Source: Rikenellaceae bacterium
GTDB lineage: Bacteria; Bacteroidota; Bacteroidia; Bacteroidales; Rikenellaceae
DNA: 64,000 nucleotides
Assembly: GCA_020860245.1 (NCBI GenBank)
Contig: JAJBUQ010000006.1
Location: 39,203 to 103,202, forward strand
Reading direction: 5' to 3'
The first letter of the stretch is position 1. Each line of letters starts with the position of its first letter. The notes under the pieces were generated by a model that worked only from the letters and a program-made list of their open reading frames with translations, searched no databases and was not told where the DNA came from. The translations under genes and the position numbers were made by a program. This document shows, piece after piece, positions 54,120 to 63,278 of this stretch.

Positions 54120-54243
54120 TTTAAAATAATAATAATTCCGTGATTTTCTTAGCCAAAAGTATTCCATTAAAATCCCATACGGAAATAAAATAGGCGAACC
54201 ACCAAAATTAGTAGATAAAAAATAAATTTAAAAACTTAACAGA

Positions 54244-54276
54244 TAAAAAAAGAGGTTCTTCACAGAACCCCTCTTT
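54244..54276 (-). terminator. Terminator after the arabinan operon
   Basis: Stem AGAGGGGTTCT/AGAACCTCT followed on the minus strand by TTTTTTTATC, about 20 bases after the GH51 stop. Confidence 0.8.
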
Positions 54277-54295
54277 AATTTATTACCAATTATGT

Positions 54296-56260
54296 CTAAT
54301 CCAATTTAATTTTAATTACGCTGAAGGATTGAGCTCTTACATTGAAGTTCAATTCCCCGTTCTCCACTTTTGCGCTCGAGTTTACCGGCACTATATTCTT
54401 CGGATTTTCAAGAGTGTTCTCCATCGATAGATCACCTGCACGGAGGGTCTGAACCCGTGCTGTCGCCTCCTTTACCGAAGAACCCACTTTTATAGCAGTA
54501 TTCCTGTCCTGATTGCCGCTGTTTACGAGTTTGATTATAACCTCGCCGGTATTTTTATCGATCACCGCACTTCCGTACAAATTATTCTGTCCGGTAAGGG
54601 GGTTGCCGTCCACTGTGAGCGGAACCACATGGGTTCCCGGATTTTGTCCGTACATCTGCTGAACATAATAGTTCGGAGTCAGAACAACATCGAAGTTGTC
54701 AAACCATATAAGGTCCGGCCTCCACTGCCAAGCATCGAGGTGGGCAAAGAGAGGGGCATAAGTCGCCATATAAACGACATCCGCGTTCCTTTCGAGACCT
54801 GTCATGAATGCTGCTTCCGACAATGCCGTATCGAAATTATTCGCCCGTGAAGAGTGGTGTGCCGCATATTCTCCGGCAAATACCTTAGGACCGTTACGGT
54901 CGTAATTATCGTAACGCGTAGCTCCGTTATAAAAGAAAGTAGGCGGTTCGTAATAATGTTCGTCCACGAGATCAACATTCAATCTTCTCATTTGCTCCCA
55001 TCCGTAATCGAATCTGTCTCCCGAAGCGCTCGGTCCGGATCCACCTACGATCTGCATGTCGGGATATTTGGCTTTTATCGCAACGATAAATTTCTCGAGC
55101 CTCTCAGGATATATCTCTCCCCACTGCTCGTTACCGATTCCTATATATTTCATGTTGAACGGTTCGGGATGCCCCATCTCCGCACGAAGTTTACCCCATT
55201 TAGTTTTTACGTCTCCGTTGGCGAATTCTATAAGGTCGAGAGCATCGTCGATAAACGGCTGAAGATCTTCCACAGGGCAGTATTCATGGTCGTGAGGATC
55301 GCTGGAATTCTCGTACTGACACGCAAGACCGCAACTTAATACCGGAAGAGGTTCCGCTCCGAGATCCTCGGCAAGCAGGAAGTATTCGTAGAATCCGAGA
55401 CCGAGAGACTGGAAGTAATCATAAGCTCTCGATTGGTTGTAGGTATAGTTCCAACGGTTGATATTTGTAGGACGGTTCTCGACCGGACCAACCGATTTTT
55501 TCCATTCATAGCGGGTATCGAGAGTAGTTCCCTCTACGATACACCCTCCGGGGAATCTGAATAATCCCGGATTAAGATCGTAGAGCGCCTGTACAAGATC
55601 GGGACGAAGTCCGTTCTCCCTTCCCTTCCATGTGTTCTCAGGGAATAGCGAGATGTGGTCTACATCGATTATGCCTTGTCCGGCCATAGATATCCGGATT
55701 TTACCTTTTTTATCCGTGCGTCTCGGTATAAGGTCGGCAGAGAGTTTTGTCCAATTCTTGCTGTCCACAACCACTTCCGCTGACGCAACGACATTATCCC
55801 TGCTTACAAGTTCGATCCTGACTTTAACAGGTTCTTTATCGACATTGCGGGCATACATAGAGAATTTGTATTTTTCTCCCTGGTTAAATCCTATACCTCG
55901 GAATCCCTCGTTTTCGAGTCCGGTACCGGTCAGGTTGCGGGTTTTGAAGGTCAGACGCGCATAATGAGGATTCTGGTCGAATGCAGGTTTGTCCTTGCGT
56001 ATCTCGATATCCCCGAACGGAAGCCATCCGACAAGATTATTCCTGAATTCGAAGGATCTGTTTTTGATAAGTTCGGCATAGAGCCCTCCGTCGGCACCGA
56101 AATTAATATCTTCGAAGAATATACCGTACATGGTGGACTGGATCGGCGCTCCTTCCTGCGCAGGATCGACAGTTATCACAGTTTTACCCTGTGACACGGC
56201 ATTCCCTCCGCAAAGCACGCATAAGGCGGCCAAGAGAGAAAATACTTTAAATTTTTTCAT
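54296..56260 (-). CDS. Alpha-L-arabinofuranosidase, GH51
   Basis: Releases L-arabinose from arabinan and arabinoxylan side chains. The 654-residue protein has a signal peptide (LLAALCVLCGGNAVSQ), the GH51 start (YGIFFEDINFGADGGLYAEL), an inserted carbohydrate-binding-like jelly roll (residues about 80-205), the catalytic barrel with acid/base Glu378 in GIGNEQW and nucleophile Glu464 in VFAGEYAAHH, and the C-terminal beta domain. It follows the GH43 arabinanase gene by 28 bases, forming an arabinan-degrading operon. Ends with TAG. Confidence 0.94.
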   Translation of the reverse strand: MKKFKVFSLLAALCVLCGGNAVSQGKTVITVDPAQEGAPIQSTMYGIFFEDINFGADGGLYAELIKNRSFEFRNNLVGWLPFGDIEIRKDKPAFDQNPHYARLTFKTRNLTGTGLENEGFRGIGFNQGEKYKFSMYARNVDKEPVKVRIELVSRDNVVASAEVVVDSKNWTKLSADLIPRRTDKKGKIRISMAGQGIIDVDHISLFPENTWKGRENGLRPDLVQALYDLNPGLFRFPGGCIVEGTTLDTRYEWKKSVGPVENRPTNINRWNYTYNQSRAYDYFQSLGLGFYEYFLLAEDLGAEPLPVLSCGLACQYENSSDPHDHEYCPVEDLQPFIDDALDLIEFANGDVKTKWGKLRAEMGHPEPFNMKYIGIGNEQWGEIYPERLEKFIVAIKAKYPDMQIVGGSGPSASGDRFDYGWEQMRRLNVDLVDEHYYEPPTFFYNGATRYDNYDRNGPKVFAGEYAAHHSSRANNFDTALSEAAFMTGLERNADVVYMATYAPLFAHLDAWQWRPDLIWFDNFDVVLTPNYYVQQMYGQNPGTHVVPLTVDGNPLTGQNNLYGSAVIDKNTGEVIIKLVNSGNQDRNTAIKVGSSVKEATARVQTLRAGDLSMENTLENPKNIVPVNSSAKVENGELNFNVRAQSFSVIKIKLD

Positions 56261-56288
56261 AGGTGTATTTAATTAAGTTAGTTGCAAA

Positions 56289-57269
56289 TTACAGTTCGGC
56301 TGTCGGCCATCCGTCATCATCCCAGGACAATTCCCTTACGAGCAGACGCGAGCGCCCGTTCTCTTCCATATCGTAAGCATGGAAAAAAATATAGTCCTTT
56401 GCGTCAAACGTATAGACGGAATTATGTCCTACTCCGGGGAACCGTTCGTTACCTTCGACAACGAGTTCCGCACCTCCGTCCAACATATCGACTCCATCAC
56501 GATCGTAATACGGCCCTCTAACGTCTTTGGAACGTCCTACCACCAATTTATAATCGCTCTCTGCACCACGGCAGCAATAATCGAAAGATACAAAAAGATA
56601 ATAATATTCCCCTCTTTTAAATATAAACGGAGCTTCCACCGCACCGCTTCCGGGATTGGCATCCGCTTCCTCAGGCTTACGCGGCCTGCGGGAGAGCGAA
56701 TACCATTTCTCAGGCTGTGCTAAGGAAGTCATCGTACTATCGAGTTTAACCATTTTAATACCTTCCCAGAACGATCCGAAGTTCATCCACGGCGTTCCGT
56801 CATCGTCTACTATGATATTCGGATCGATAGCATTCCACATATCCCTGTCAGGTACGGATTGAAGGATTTTGCCATGATCTATCCATTCGAAGTCCGGAGA
56901 TTCAGGGTCGAGCGTTTTATTTACAGCAACTCCGATACAGGACGTATTTTTTCCAAATGCCGAAACAGAATAGTATAAATAGTATAATCCGTCCCTGTAA
57001 ATTATATCGGGAGCCCATGTATGTCCACGGTATCCCGGAACAGCTTCTACAGCCCACGCAGGGGGTTCCTCGAATACGGGCCTCTCGCGTTTCCAGTCCT
57101 TTAAATCCGTGGAAGACATTACACTTATACCCCTTCCCGTAATGAACATATAATATACTCCGTCCTGTTCCGCAACCACAGGATCATGCACGTACGGCAT
57201 CTCCACAGCCGAACCGAATAAGACGGCGGCTATGACTAAAAACGTTGTTAAAATAATTTTTTTTATCAT
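56289..57269 (-). CDS. Exported GH43 arabinanase / arabinosidase
   Basis: First gene of the arabinan operon. Started at the ATG at 57269 (326 residues), with signal peptide (ILTTFLVIAAVLFGSA). GH43 features: the first-blade VHDPVVAEQDGVYYMF with the catalytic base Asp, GHTWAPDIIYRDGLYYLYYS, AIDPNIIVDDDGTPWMNFGS with the pKa-modulating Asp, GAVEAPFIFKRGEYYYLFVS with the general-acid Glu, and the late GVGHNSVY His. This matches endo-1,5-alpha-arabinanases and related enzymes. The start at 57290 would add seven residues. Confidence 0.9.
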   Translation of the reverse strand: MIKKIILTTFLVIAAVLFGSAVEMPYVHDPVVAEQDGVYYMFITGRGISVMSSTDLKDWKRERPVFEEPPAWAVEAVPGYRGHTWAPDIIYRDGLYYLYYSVSAFGKNTSCIGVAVNKTLDPESPDFEWIDHGKILQSVPDRDMWNAIDPNIIVDDDGTPWMNFGSFWEGIKMVKLDSTMTSLAQPEKWYSLSRRPRKPEEADANPGSGAVEAPFIFKRGEYYYLFVSFDYCCRGAESDYKLVVGRSKDVRGPYYDRDGVDMLDGGAELVVEGNERFPGVGHNSVYTFDAKDYIFFHAYDMEENGRSRLLVRELSWDDDGWPTAEL

Positions 57270-57295
57270 TATCCGATTAAAATCAATCAATTTTT

Positions 57296-57303
57296 CAAAG
57301 ATA
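57296..57303 (-). promoter_or_regulatory. -7 promoter box of the arabinan operon
   Basis: The minus strand reads TATCTTTG, an exact TAnnTTTG match, 27 bases upstream of the chosen GH43 start codon, which also supports that start. No clear -33 element. Confidence 0.5.
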
Positions 57304-57329
57304 ATAATATTTTTTAAAAACTTATAAAT

Positions 57330-58304
57330 TTATTCGTCACTATAAATAAGGCGGGCTACAGTAATTTCTCTATCCGACAAGAACTCATGTTTCCGGTACG
57401 GACAATCGAACAGGATACAGTGGGGGCAGTTGGACTCGGTACACGGATCGACATGGACGGTAAAAAAGACTTCATTAGGGAGCCCCTCGGTAATGATGTC
57501 TCTCAGTTTCTCGTAACAATCGTGTCCGGTCGTGATAGTATAATAATACGGAAGAGTTATATCGCAGTCGATATGAAACGTACTCCCGTATTTGGCTATC
57601 CGCATATTATGAATGTCTATCAGCTCTGGAATGCGGTTTTTATTTATGGAATCCATAACCATTTCAAGCGCCTTACGGTCGAAGCTGTCCATAAGATTAT
57701 GGATCGTTTTTTTAAGTATGGATAATCCGGTAGTTACTATTATAAATCCGAATATAAGAGCGATGGCGCTGTCTATCCATCCGATTCCGGTGAAATAAAG
57801 AAGCAGAAGTCCTGCTACAAGTCCTATGGAGAAATATGTATCCGACTGAAGATGCCTATCGCCAGCAATCAAGGCGAGAGAATCGGATTTTTTACCTGTC
57901 TTAATGCTGTACCATCCGACAACATAATTTATCGCTCCGGCGGCAGCAACTATGACTATACCGTAATCAAGGCTCGATATCTCGGCAGGAACGAATAAAC
58001 GCCTGAATCCTTCGTATATAATAAGCAATCCGGCTCCGATTATCAGTGCTCCTTCGATGGAAGCAGATATAAATTCTATTTTGCCGTGTCCGAACGGGTG
58101 CCCTGCATCGCGCGGTTTGACGGCGATGTAGAGGCTGTACAGACTTATGGATCCGGCAACTACGTTCACAATACTCTCCATCGCGTCGGTGAATATTCCC
58201 ACCGAATTCGTAATGAAAAATGCTGCAAATTTTCCAGCCATGAGAAGAGCGGAAATAATCACTATTTTTTTCTGAACATTTATCTTTATTCTTCCGGAGT
58301 CCAT
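57330..58304 (-). CDS. Cation diffusion facilitator (CDF) metal exporter
   Basis: Proton-driven divalent metal exporter of the inner membrane. The 324-residue protein has six membrane spans, the family motif FTDAMESIVNVVAGS (metal-site Asp), HPFGHGKIEF, GDRHLQSDTYFS-type second half-site (His/Asp) and a cytosolic C-terminal domain (STFHIDCDITLPYY). The C-terminus carries an extra cysteine-rich segment, DPCTESNCPHCILFDCPY, that could bind metal and act as a sensor; this is not typical of ordinary CDF proteins. Divergent from uxuB. Confidence 0.9.
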   Translation of the reverse strand: MDSGRIKINVQKKIVIISALLMAGKFAAFFITNSVGIFTDAMESIVNVVAGSISLYSLYIAVKPRDAGHPFGHGKIEFISASIEGALIIGAGLLIIYEGFRRLFVPAEISSLDYGIVIVAAAGAINYVVGWYSIKTGKKSDSLALIAGDRHLQSDTYFSIGLVAGLLLLYFTGIGWIDSAIALIFGFIIVTTGLSILKKTIHNLMDSFDRKALEMVMDSINKNRIPELIDIHNMRIAKYGSTFHIDCDITLPYYYTITTGHDCYEKLRDIITEGLPNEVFFTVHVDPCTESNCPHCILFDCPYRKHEFLSDREITVARLIYSDE

Positions 58305-58384
58305 AAATTACGGTTTAATCTCGCAAATCTAACATTTTGTTCCGCACGTAAAAATTATAAATTTATTATAAAAAAGTAGTTATA

Positions 58385-58417
58385 TTTGGATTTAATTAAT
58401 CAATTAAATTATTTTTG
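58385..58417 (+). promoter_or_regulatory. Promoter of the uxuB operon
   Basis: TTTG at 58385-58388 is separated by 21 bases from TATTTTTG at 58410-58417, matching the Bacteroidetes -33/-7 pair. Transcription would begin about 14 bases before the ATG. A second perfect -7 box, TATATTTG, lies at 58381-58388. Confidence 0.6.
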
Positions 58418-58437
58418 GTAATAACAATATTAAAATC

Positions 58438-59250
58438 ATGAGAAATTTATTTTGTGTAAAGGACAAGGTTGTAATAATAACAGGAGCGACAGGAGTTCTC
58501 GGTTCTGCAATGGCAGAACATTTCGGAGACCAGGGCGCTAAAGTGGTCCTTCTTGCAAGGAAAAAAGAAGCAGGCGAAAATCTTGCCGAAAAAATACGCA
58601 GTGCGGGAGGTGAAGCTTTGTATCTGCAATCCGATGTTATGGACAGGGAAAAACTTGAGAAAAATTACCAAGATATAATGGCTAAGTACGGCAGAATCGA
58701 CGTCCTTATTAACTGCGCGGGCGGCAATATGCCTGGTGCTACGATTCCGCCTGACAAGAGTATATTCGACCTGAATATCGACGATTTCCGCACTGTCGTA
58801 GATCTTAATCTTTTTGGTTCTGTCATTCCAACGATGGTTTTCGCCAAAGCTATGGTAAATCAAAAGACCGGATCTATTATCAACGTATCCTCCGAGTCCG
58901 CCTTAAGACCGCTTACCCGTGTTGCAGGCTATGGGAGCGCGAAGGCCGCAATAACTAATTTTACAAAATATATGTGCGGCGAGATGGCCCTTAAATACGG
59001 AGACGGCATACGTGTGAATGCCATCGCTCCGGGATTTTTTCTGACCGAGCAGAACCGCACACTTCTTACGAACCCTGACGGAAGTTATACCGAGAGGGCG
59101 AATCAGATCATCGCGCACACACCATTCAGAAGGTTCGGCGAGCCTGACGAACTCGTGGGAACTTTGCAGTGGCTTGCCAGCGACGCATCCAAATTCGTAT
59201 CCGGAACGTTGATAGTCATCGACGGAGGATTCGACGCATTCTGTCTGTAA
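58438..59250 (+). CDS. uxuB: SDR-type D-mannonate oxidoreductase (fructuronate reductase)
   Basis: Reduces D-fructuronate to D-mannonate, the substrate of UxuA, in glucuronate breakdown. The 270-residue short-chain dehydrogenase has the cofactor motif TGATGVLGSAMAEHF, NCAGGNMPG, catalytic Ser and Tyr-x-x-x-Lys in NVSSESALRPLTRVAGYGSAK and a C-terminal GTLIVIDGGFDAF. Bacteroidetes use this SDR instead of the long-chain UxuB of E. coli. The assignment is supported by uxuA lying downstream, although three unrelated genes intervene. Gap to the next gene is 10 bases. Confidence 0.83.
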   Translation: MRNLFCVKDKVVIITGATGVLGSAMAEHFGDQGAKVVLLARKKEAGENLAEKIRSAGGEALYLQSDVMDREKLEKNYQDIMAKYGRIDVLINCAGGNMPGATIPPDKSIFDLNIDDFRTVVDLNLFGSVIPTMVFAKAMVNQKTGSIINVSSESALRPLTRVAGYGSAKAAITNFTKYMCGEMALKYGDGIRVNAIAPGFFLTEQNRTLLTNPDGSYTERANQIIAHTPFRRFGEPDELVGTLQWLASDASKFVSGTLIVIDGGFDAFCL

Positions 59251-59260
59251 ACTGAATCCT

Positions 59261-59998
59261 ATGAAAAAAATCTGTTGCTTCGTCTTTTTAATTACGGTAA
59301 TACTTGCTTTTCCTACGGCTCATGCCTCTGAAAAGGACAAAATTGACATACCAGCCAAATTTCAGGGAGGCGACGTCAGTAGTTTTTCACGATGGGTCCA
59401 ATCTGAACTGAAGTATCCTGCGGCTTTGAATAAAAATCCCATTCCCGGAGGAGTTAAAGCAAAATTCGCTATAAATACCAAAGGTGAATTAGTGGATATT
59501 AAAATATTGGAATATACCGATAAACACTTTGCGGACGAGACACTCCGGGTTCTTAAAAGTTCGCCGCTCTGAGAACCGAGATATAAAGACGGAGAACCTA
59601 TTAATGTTTATTATACCCTTCCCATATTGTTTTACAATAAAAGGATGAAAAATAAAACCGCCGGTTTAAAACTCTATTCCGATTACCATGAATTTTCGAA
59701 ATTTATCTTGATAAATTTGAATGAAATGGATATAAATCCTATACTTTTCCATAAAAAATATGACTTTTTCGATAAGTGGCTGACTAACACTTTTTACGAG
59801 AACCCGGCTCACGAAAAATTTGGAGTAACTACAATCGAATTTGAAATAGGGAAAAAAGGCAAGCCGGAAAATATCAGGATAATTCAAAGCGATAATCCGG
59901 AATTTTCCCGTGCTGTCTATAACATCCTTACTGCCTCTCCAAAGTGGAAGAATAAGAAAAAAATAATCTTTTATTACAGGCTTCACTTACAGTTATAA
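59261..59998 (+). pseudogene. Exported double TonB-C-terminal-domain protein 1, with in-frame TGA
   Basis: The frame has a signal peptide (FVFLITVILAFPTAHASE), then a TonB-C-terminal-like domain (FQGGDVSSFSRWVQSELKY, VKAKFAINTKGELVDIKIL) up to LKSSPL. A TGA at 59570-59572 stops it. The same frame continues EPRYKDGEPINVYYTLPIL and then a second such domain (GVTTIEFEIGKKGKPENI) to TAA. The next gene has SSPLWEPGYKDGEPINV at this place, so TGA stands exactly at a conserved Trp codon. With readthrough the protein would be 245 residues, like its neighbours. Function unknown. Confidence 0.75.
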
Positions 59999-60003
59999 AC
60001 TTA

Positions 60004-60762
60004 ATGAGATATTATATGATAAAGATCGCAATTCGAATATTATGGTTATTTTTATTCCACGTTTCTATTTCGTCTCTTTACGGACAGGATAAATTGGATA
60101 AACATGCGAAATTTTTAGGAAAAGAATTGGCTTATTTTTCTCAATGGGTCGGGGATAGATTGACTTATCCGGAAGAGGAAGTCCAGAAGAAAAAGGGAGG
60201 AGTAGTCATGGTAAGTTTCGTAATAGACAAAAATGGGAAGCTTGGACAAATCGAGATACTGGAAACTCCAGGCGAAGCTTTCTCCAAAATAGTTATGCAG
60301 ATTTTCAGTTCTTCTCCACTCTGGGAACCGGGATATAAAGACGGGGAACCTATCAATGTATTTTATAAACTTCCGGTTCATTTTAATTTACCTGATGAAT
60401 ATAGCGCACCGTCCACTAAAAATTTGTATATTTCACCAATTAAATTCTCAGAATTTTCTTTGGAGGTCATAGGAGAAACATTCCATGAACCAACATTTAA
60501 ACACCAAGGCTTCACATCGTTTAAACAGTGGTTCAGAAAAAAATTCTTCGAGGATTCCGGGTATCCCAAGTATGGAAGGGTAACCGTAGAATTTGAAATA
60601 GGAAAAAACCGCAAACCGGAAAATATAAAAATCGTGGAAGCAGAGAATCATAGGCTATCCATGTATACACAGATTTTGCTTGGGAAGTCTCCAAAATGGC
60701 AGCTACCCAAAGGAGTCGATAAAAATGCAGTTACAAAATATCGAATGGAAATAGAATTATAA
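60004..60762 (+). CDS. Exported double TonB-C-terminal-domain protein 2
   Basis: A 252-residue protein with a signal peptide (ILWLFLFHVSISSLYGQ), no proline-rich spacer and no other membrane anchor. Two TonB-C-terminal-like domains follow: residues about 35-125 (FSQWVGDRLTYPEEEVQKK, VVMVSFVIDKNGKLGQIEI, SSSPLWEPGYKDGEPINVF) and about 165-250 (FKQWFRKKFFEDSGYPKYG, VTVEFEIGKNRKPENIKIV). TonB itself has one such domain and an inner-membrane anchor, so this is not a normal energy transducer. It starts 3 bases after the preceding gene; an ATG at 60016 is an alternative start. Confidence 0.75.
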   Translation: MRYYMIKIAIRILWLFLFHVSISSLYGQDKLDKHAKFLGKELAYFSQWVGDRLTYPEEEVQKKKGGVVMVSFVIDKNGKLGQIEILETPGEAFSKIVMQIFSSSPLWEPGYKDGEPINVFYKLPVHFNLPDEYSAPSTKNLYISPIKFSEFSLEVIGETFHEPTFKHQGFTSFKQWFRKKFFEDSGYPKYGRVTVEFEIGKNRKPENIKIVEAENHRLSMYTQILLGKSPKWQLPKGVDKNAVTKYRMEIEL

Positions 60763-60772
60763 ATTTTAAAAA

Positions 60773-61534
60773 ATGAAGTACTTTATACATACAATTTTAA
60801 TAGCAGGATTATTACTTTCTGCATCGGCATCCTACTCGAATGAAACAAACACGTTTTCCGAAGAGATATTTCTGAGAGTAGAAAAAATGCCTGAGTTTCA
60901 GGGACAATCCGCACAAAAAGGATTCCTGAAATGGGTACTGGAAAATTCCGACTACCCTTACGAAGCGATTATGGACAGAGCGGAGGGACGAGTCGCAGTT
61001 AAAGTCGTAATAGACGAGAGCGGTAAGATTTACCAATCGGAAATTCTATCGTCTCCACATGAATCGCTTAGCGAAGAGGTAAAAAAAACAGTATCTCAAT
61101 CACCGGAATGGACTCCGGGGCTTCAAGACGGCGCTCCGGTAAAAGTAGCAATGATATTCCCTGTCAATTTTTCTTTGGCGCAGTTCGATTCCCTTGCGAG
61201 AAATAACGGAGGACCGTATACTTATGCTGAAGTTATGCCCAAATTCAAAAAAAGCGACGAATTCAGAGTCTTTAAAAACTGGGTTACCAAACATTTGAAT
61301 CTGAGGAACACCATGGTAAGAAATCAATACCAGACCGGGACGGTAATCGCAGCATTTATGGTGGATGAATCGGGAAATCTCGGAGATATCGAGATAATTG
61401 AGAGTGATAACGATATTTTGTCGGAGGAAGTAATAAGGGTTCTTGGAATCTCACCCCAATGGATTCCGGGAGAAAACGAGGGGGAAAAAGTAAAAGTCCG
61501 GTACGTGCTCCCTGTAAGTTTTACCGTCAGGTAG
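60773..61534 (+). CDS. Exported double TonB-C-terminal-domain protein 3
   Basis: A 253-residue paralogue of the two preceding genes: signal peptide ([17 protein letters not shown]), first domain with [38 protein letters not shown] and [19 protein letters not shown], second domain with [36 protein letters not shown] and [19 protein letters not shown]. The P-x-F-x-G..xF..W start and the SP-x-W-xPG motif are those of TonB C-terminal domains in Bacteroidetes. It is intact and ends with TAG, 61 bases before uxuA. Role unknown. Confidence 0.78.
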   Translation: MKYFIHTILIAGLLLSASASYSNETNTFSEEIFLRVEKMPEFQGQSAQKGFLKWVLENSDYPYEAIMDRAEGRVAVKVVIDESGKIYQSEILSSPHESLSEEVKKTVSQSPEWTPGLQDGAPVKVAMIFPVNFSLAQFDSLARNNGGPYTYAEVMPKFKKSDEFRVFKNWVTKHLNLRNTMVRNQYQTGTVIAAFMVDESGNLGDIEIIESDNDILSEEVIRVLGISPQWIPGENEGEKVKVRYVLPVSFTVR

Positions 61535-61595
61535 ACATTGGCCGTATTTTAGAAAATTTTCATATTTTTACACTGGAAATAATAAGATTTTTAAT

Positions 61596-62780
61596 ATGTA
61601 TTTATGTAAGCAGTCATGGAGATGGTACGGGCCTAACGACCCTGTAAGCCTATCCGATATTTTACAGGCAGGAGCTACGGACATCGTAACTGCGCTGCAC
61701 CATATTCCTAACGGCGAAGTGTGGAGCATCGAAGAAATTAAAAAACGACAAAAAACGATAACAGACAAAGGGCTTGTCTGGAGTGTCGTAGAAAGCGTTC
61801 CGGTGCACGAAGATATTAAGACACGTACAGGAAATTTTCAGCTCTACATCGAGAATTACAAACAAAGCCTTCGCAACCTTTCGGCATGCGGCATTAAAAC
61901 AGTGACTTACAATTTTATGCCTGTTCTCGATTGGACGCGCACTGATCTCGAATACACAATGCCGGACGGTTCCAAGGCCCTGAGATTCGAGAGAGCGGCA
62001 TTTATCGCCTTCGATCTGTTCATTTTGAAAAGACCGGGAGCTGAAAAAACATATTTACAGGAAGATATCGAAAAAGCTCAGGAGAGATTCGGGGAAATGA
62101 CCGAAGAGGAAAAAGAAAAACTTACACGCAATATAATTGCAGGTCTTCCAGGGTCTGAAGAGAGTTTCACTGTCGAACAATTCCAGCAAGCTCTGGACAA
62201 GTACAAAGGTATAGACGAAGAGACGCTTCGTGAAAATCTGATCCTGTTCCTTAAAGAAGTAGCTCCGGTTGCCGACGAGGAGGGAATATCGCTCGTTATT
62301 CATCCTGACGATCCTCCCTACTCTATTTTAGGACTGCCTCGCATTATGAGTACGGCAAACGATTTCCGTAAACTTATTGACGCGGTTCCGAATAGCTCTA
62401 ATGGGCTCTGTTTATGCACCGGATCGTTAGGCGTAAGATCGGACAATCAACTCGACGCCATGCTGAAAGAATTTGGAGACAGGGTCAATTTCGTTCATTT
62501 CCGAAGTACAAAACGGGACTCCGAAGGTAATTTTTTTGAAGACAATCATCTCGAAGGGGACGTGGACATGTACCGGGTCATGAAATCGTTGCTGGAATTA
62601 CAACAAAGACGGAATATTTCCATACCTATGCGTCCTGACCACGGGCATCAAATGCTTAACGACCTTAACAAAAAAAATAACCCGGGGTATTCCTGCATTG
62701 GAAGATTGAGGGGTTTAGCCGAATTGAGGGGTCTTGAAATGGGAATTAGCAGATCCATGGAAGAAAGCGTTAAAAAATAA
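61596..62780 (+). CDS. uxuA: Mannonate dehydratase
   Basis: Converts D-mannonate to 2-keto-3-deoxygluconate. The 394-residue protein has the family start [71 protein letters not shown], metal-ligand regions [18 protein letters not shown] and LCTGSLGVR, and [11 protein letters not shown] near the end. All fit UxuA of usual length. It completes the hexuronate pathway begun by the SDR 2.3 kb upstream. The start is an ATG with a short leader after the TonB-domain gene. Confidence 0.95.
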   Translation: MYLCKQSWRWYGPNDPVSLSDILQAGATDIVTALHHIPNGEVWSIEEIKKRQKTITDKGLVWSVVESVPVHEDIKTRTGNFQLYIENYKQSLRNLSACGIKTVTYNFMPVLDWTRTDLEYTMPDGSKALRFERAAFIAFDLFILKRPGAEKTYLQEDIEKAQERFGEMTEEEKEKLTRNIIAGLPGSEESFTVEQFQQALDKYKGIDEETLRENLILFLKEVAPVADEEGISLVIHPDDPPYSILGLPRIMSTANDFRKLIDAVPNSSNGLCLCTGSLGVRSDNQLDAMLKEFGDRVNFVHFRSTKRDSEGNFFEDNHLEGDVDMYRVMKSLLELQQRRNISIPMRPDHGHQMLNDLNKKNNPGYSCIGRLRGLAELRGLEMGISRSMEESVKK

Positions 62781-62811
62781 TTTGTTTTTTAATTGAAAGA
62801 TAATAAATTTG
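62781..62811 (+). promoter_or_regulatory. Promoter of tRNA-Lys
   Basis: TTTG at 62781-62784, directly after the uxuA stop codon, is separated by 19 bases from TAAATTTG at 62804-62811, a full match to the Bacteroidetes -33/-7 promoter. Confidence 0.75.
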
Positions 62812-62845
62812 CAACACCAAATGTCACGTTAGTGACTGCACGGAT

Positions 62846-62918
62846 GGTCCTTTAGCTCAGCTGGTAGAGCACGACACTCTTAATGTTGGGGTCCAGGGTT
62901 CGAGCCCCTGAGGGACCA
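62846..62918 (+). tRNA. tRNA-Lys (CTT)
   Basis: Complete cloverleaf: acceptor GGTCCTT with AGGGACC (one G-T pair), discriminator A; D arm GCTC-AGCTGGTA-GAGC; anticodon loop CTCTTAA with anticodon CTT; T arm GGTTCGAGCCC. CCA is not fully encoded (ACA follows the stem). A terminator follows. Confidence 0.95.
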
Positions 62919-62940
62919 CAAATAATAATATTGAATTACG

Positions 62941-62976
62941 AAAAACACTGATTCCCAGACGGGATCAGTGTTTTTT
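62941..62976 (+). terminator. Terminator after tRNA-Lys
   Basis: Stem ACACTGAT(T)CCC with GGGATCAGTGT closing an AGAC loop, followed by TTTTTT. Confidence 0.88.
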
Positions 62977-63278
62977 AATGCATTAACAATAGAATAAAGG
63001 AGCCTCGAATTAAGATTCCGAATTTATTTTATATTGGGTCATTATATCTTGAAAACCATTTGAAAGATCTGTAATGCAGAATTAGCAGGAAGATTTTAAA
63101 TGCTCCTATACAGATAAAAATTGTTTAAAGCCGGATTTAATTAATACTAATAATTCAATAGGTTTGTTACCAAAGCATGGAAAATAGCGGATTTTACTGC
63201 AGTAATAACAATTTTATGCTCGTCAATATGCCTTATTCCACACCGTAAACAGAAAATGAGAAAAATAATGTAACAAGG
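62977..63278. other. Intergenic region before queH
   Basis: About 300 A/T-rich bases between the tRNA terminator and the converging queH gene. No gene, repeat or RNA was recognised. A hairpin with T-run for queH is not obvious. Confidence 0.4.

Noticed and set aside
58438..59250. Generic 3-oxoacyl reductase call for the SDR
   Set aside because: The C-terminal half and linkage with uxuA fit the Bacteroidetes mannonate oxidoreductase better.
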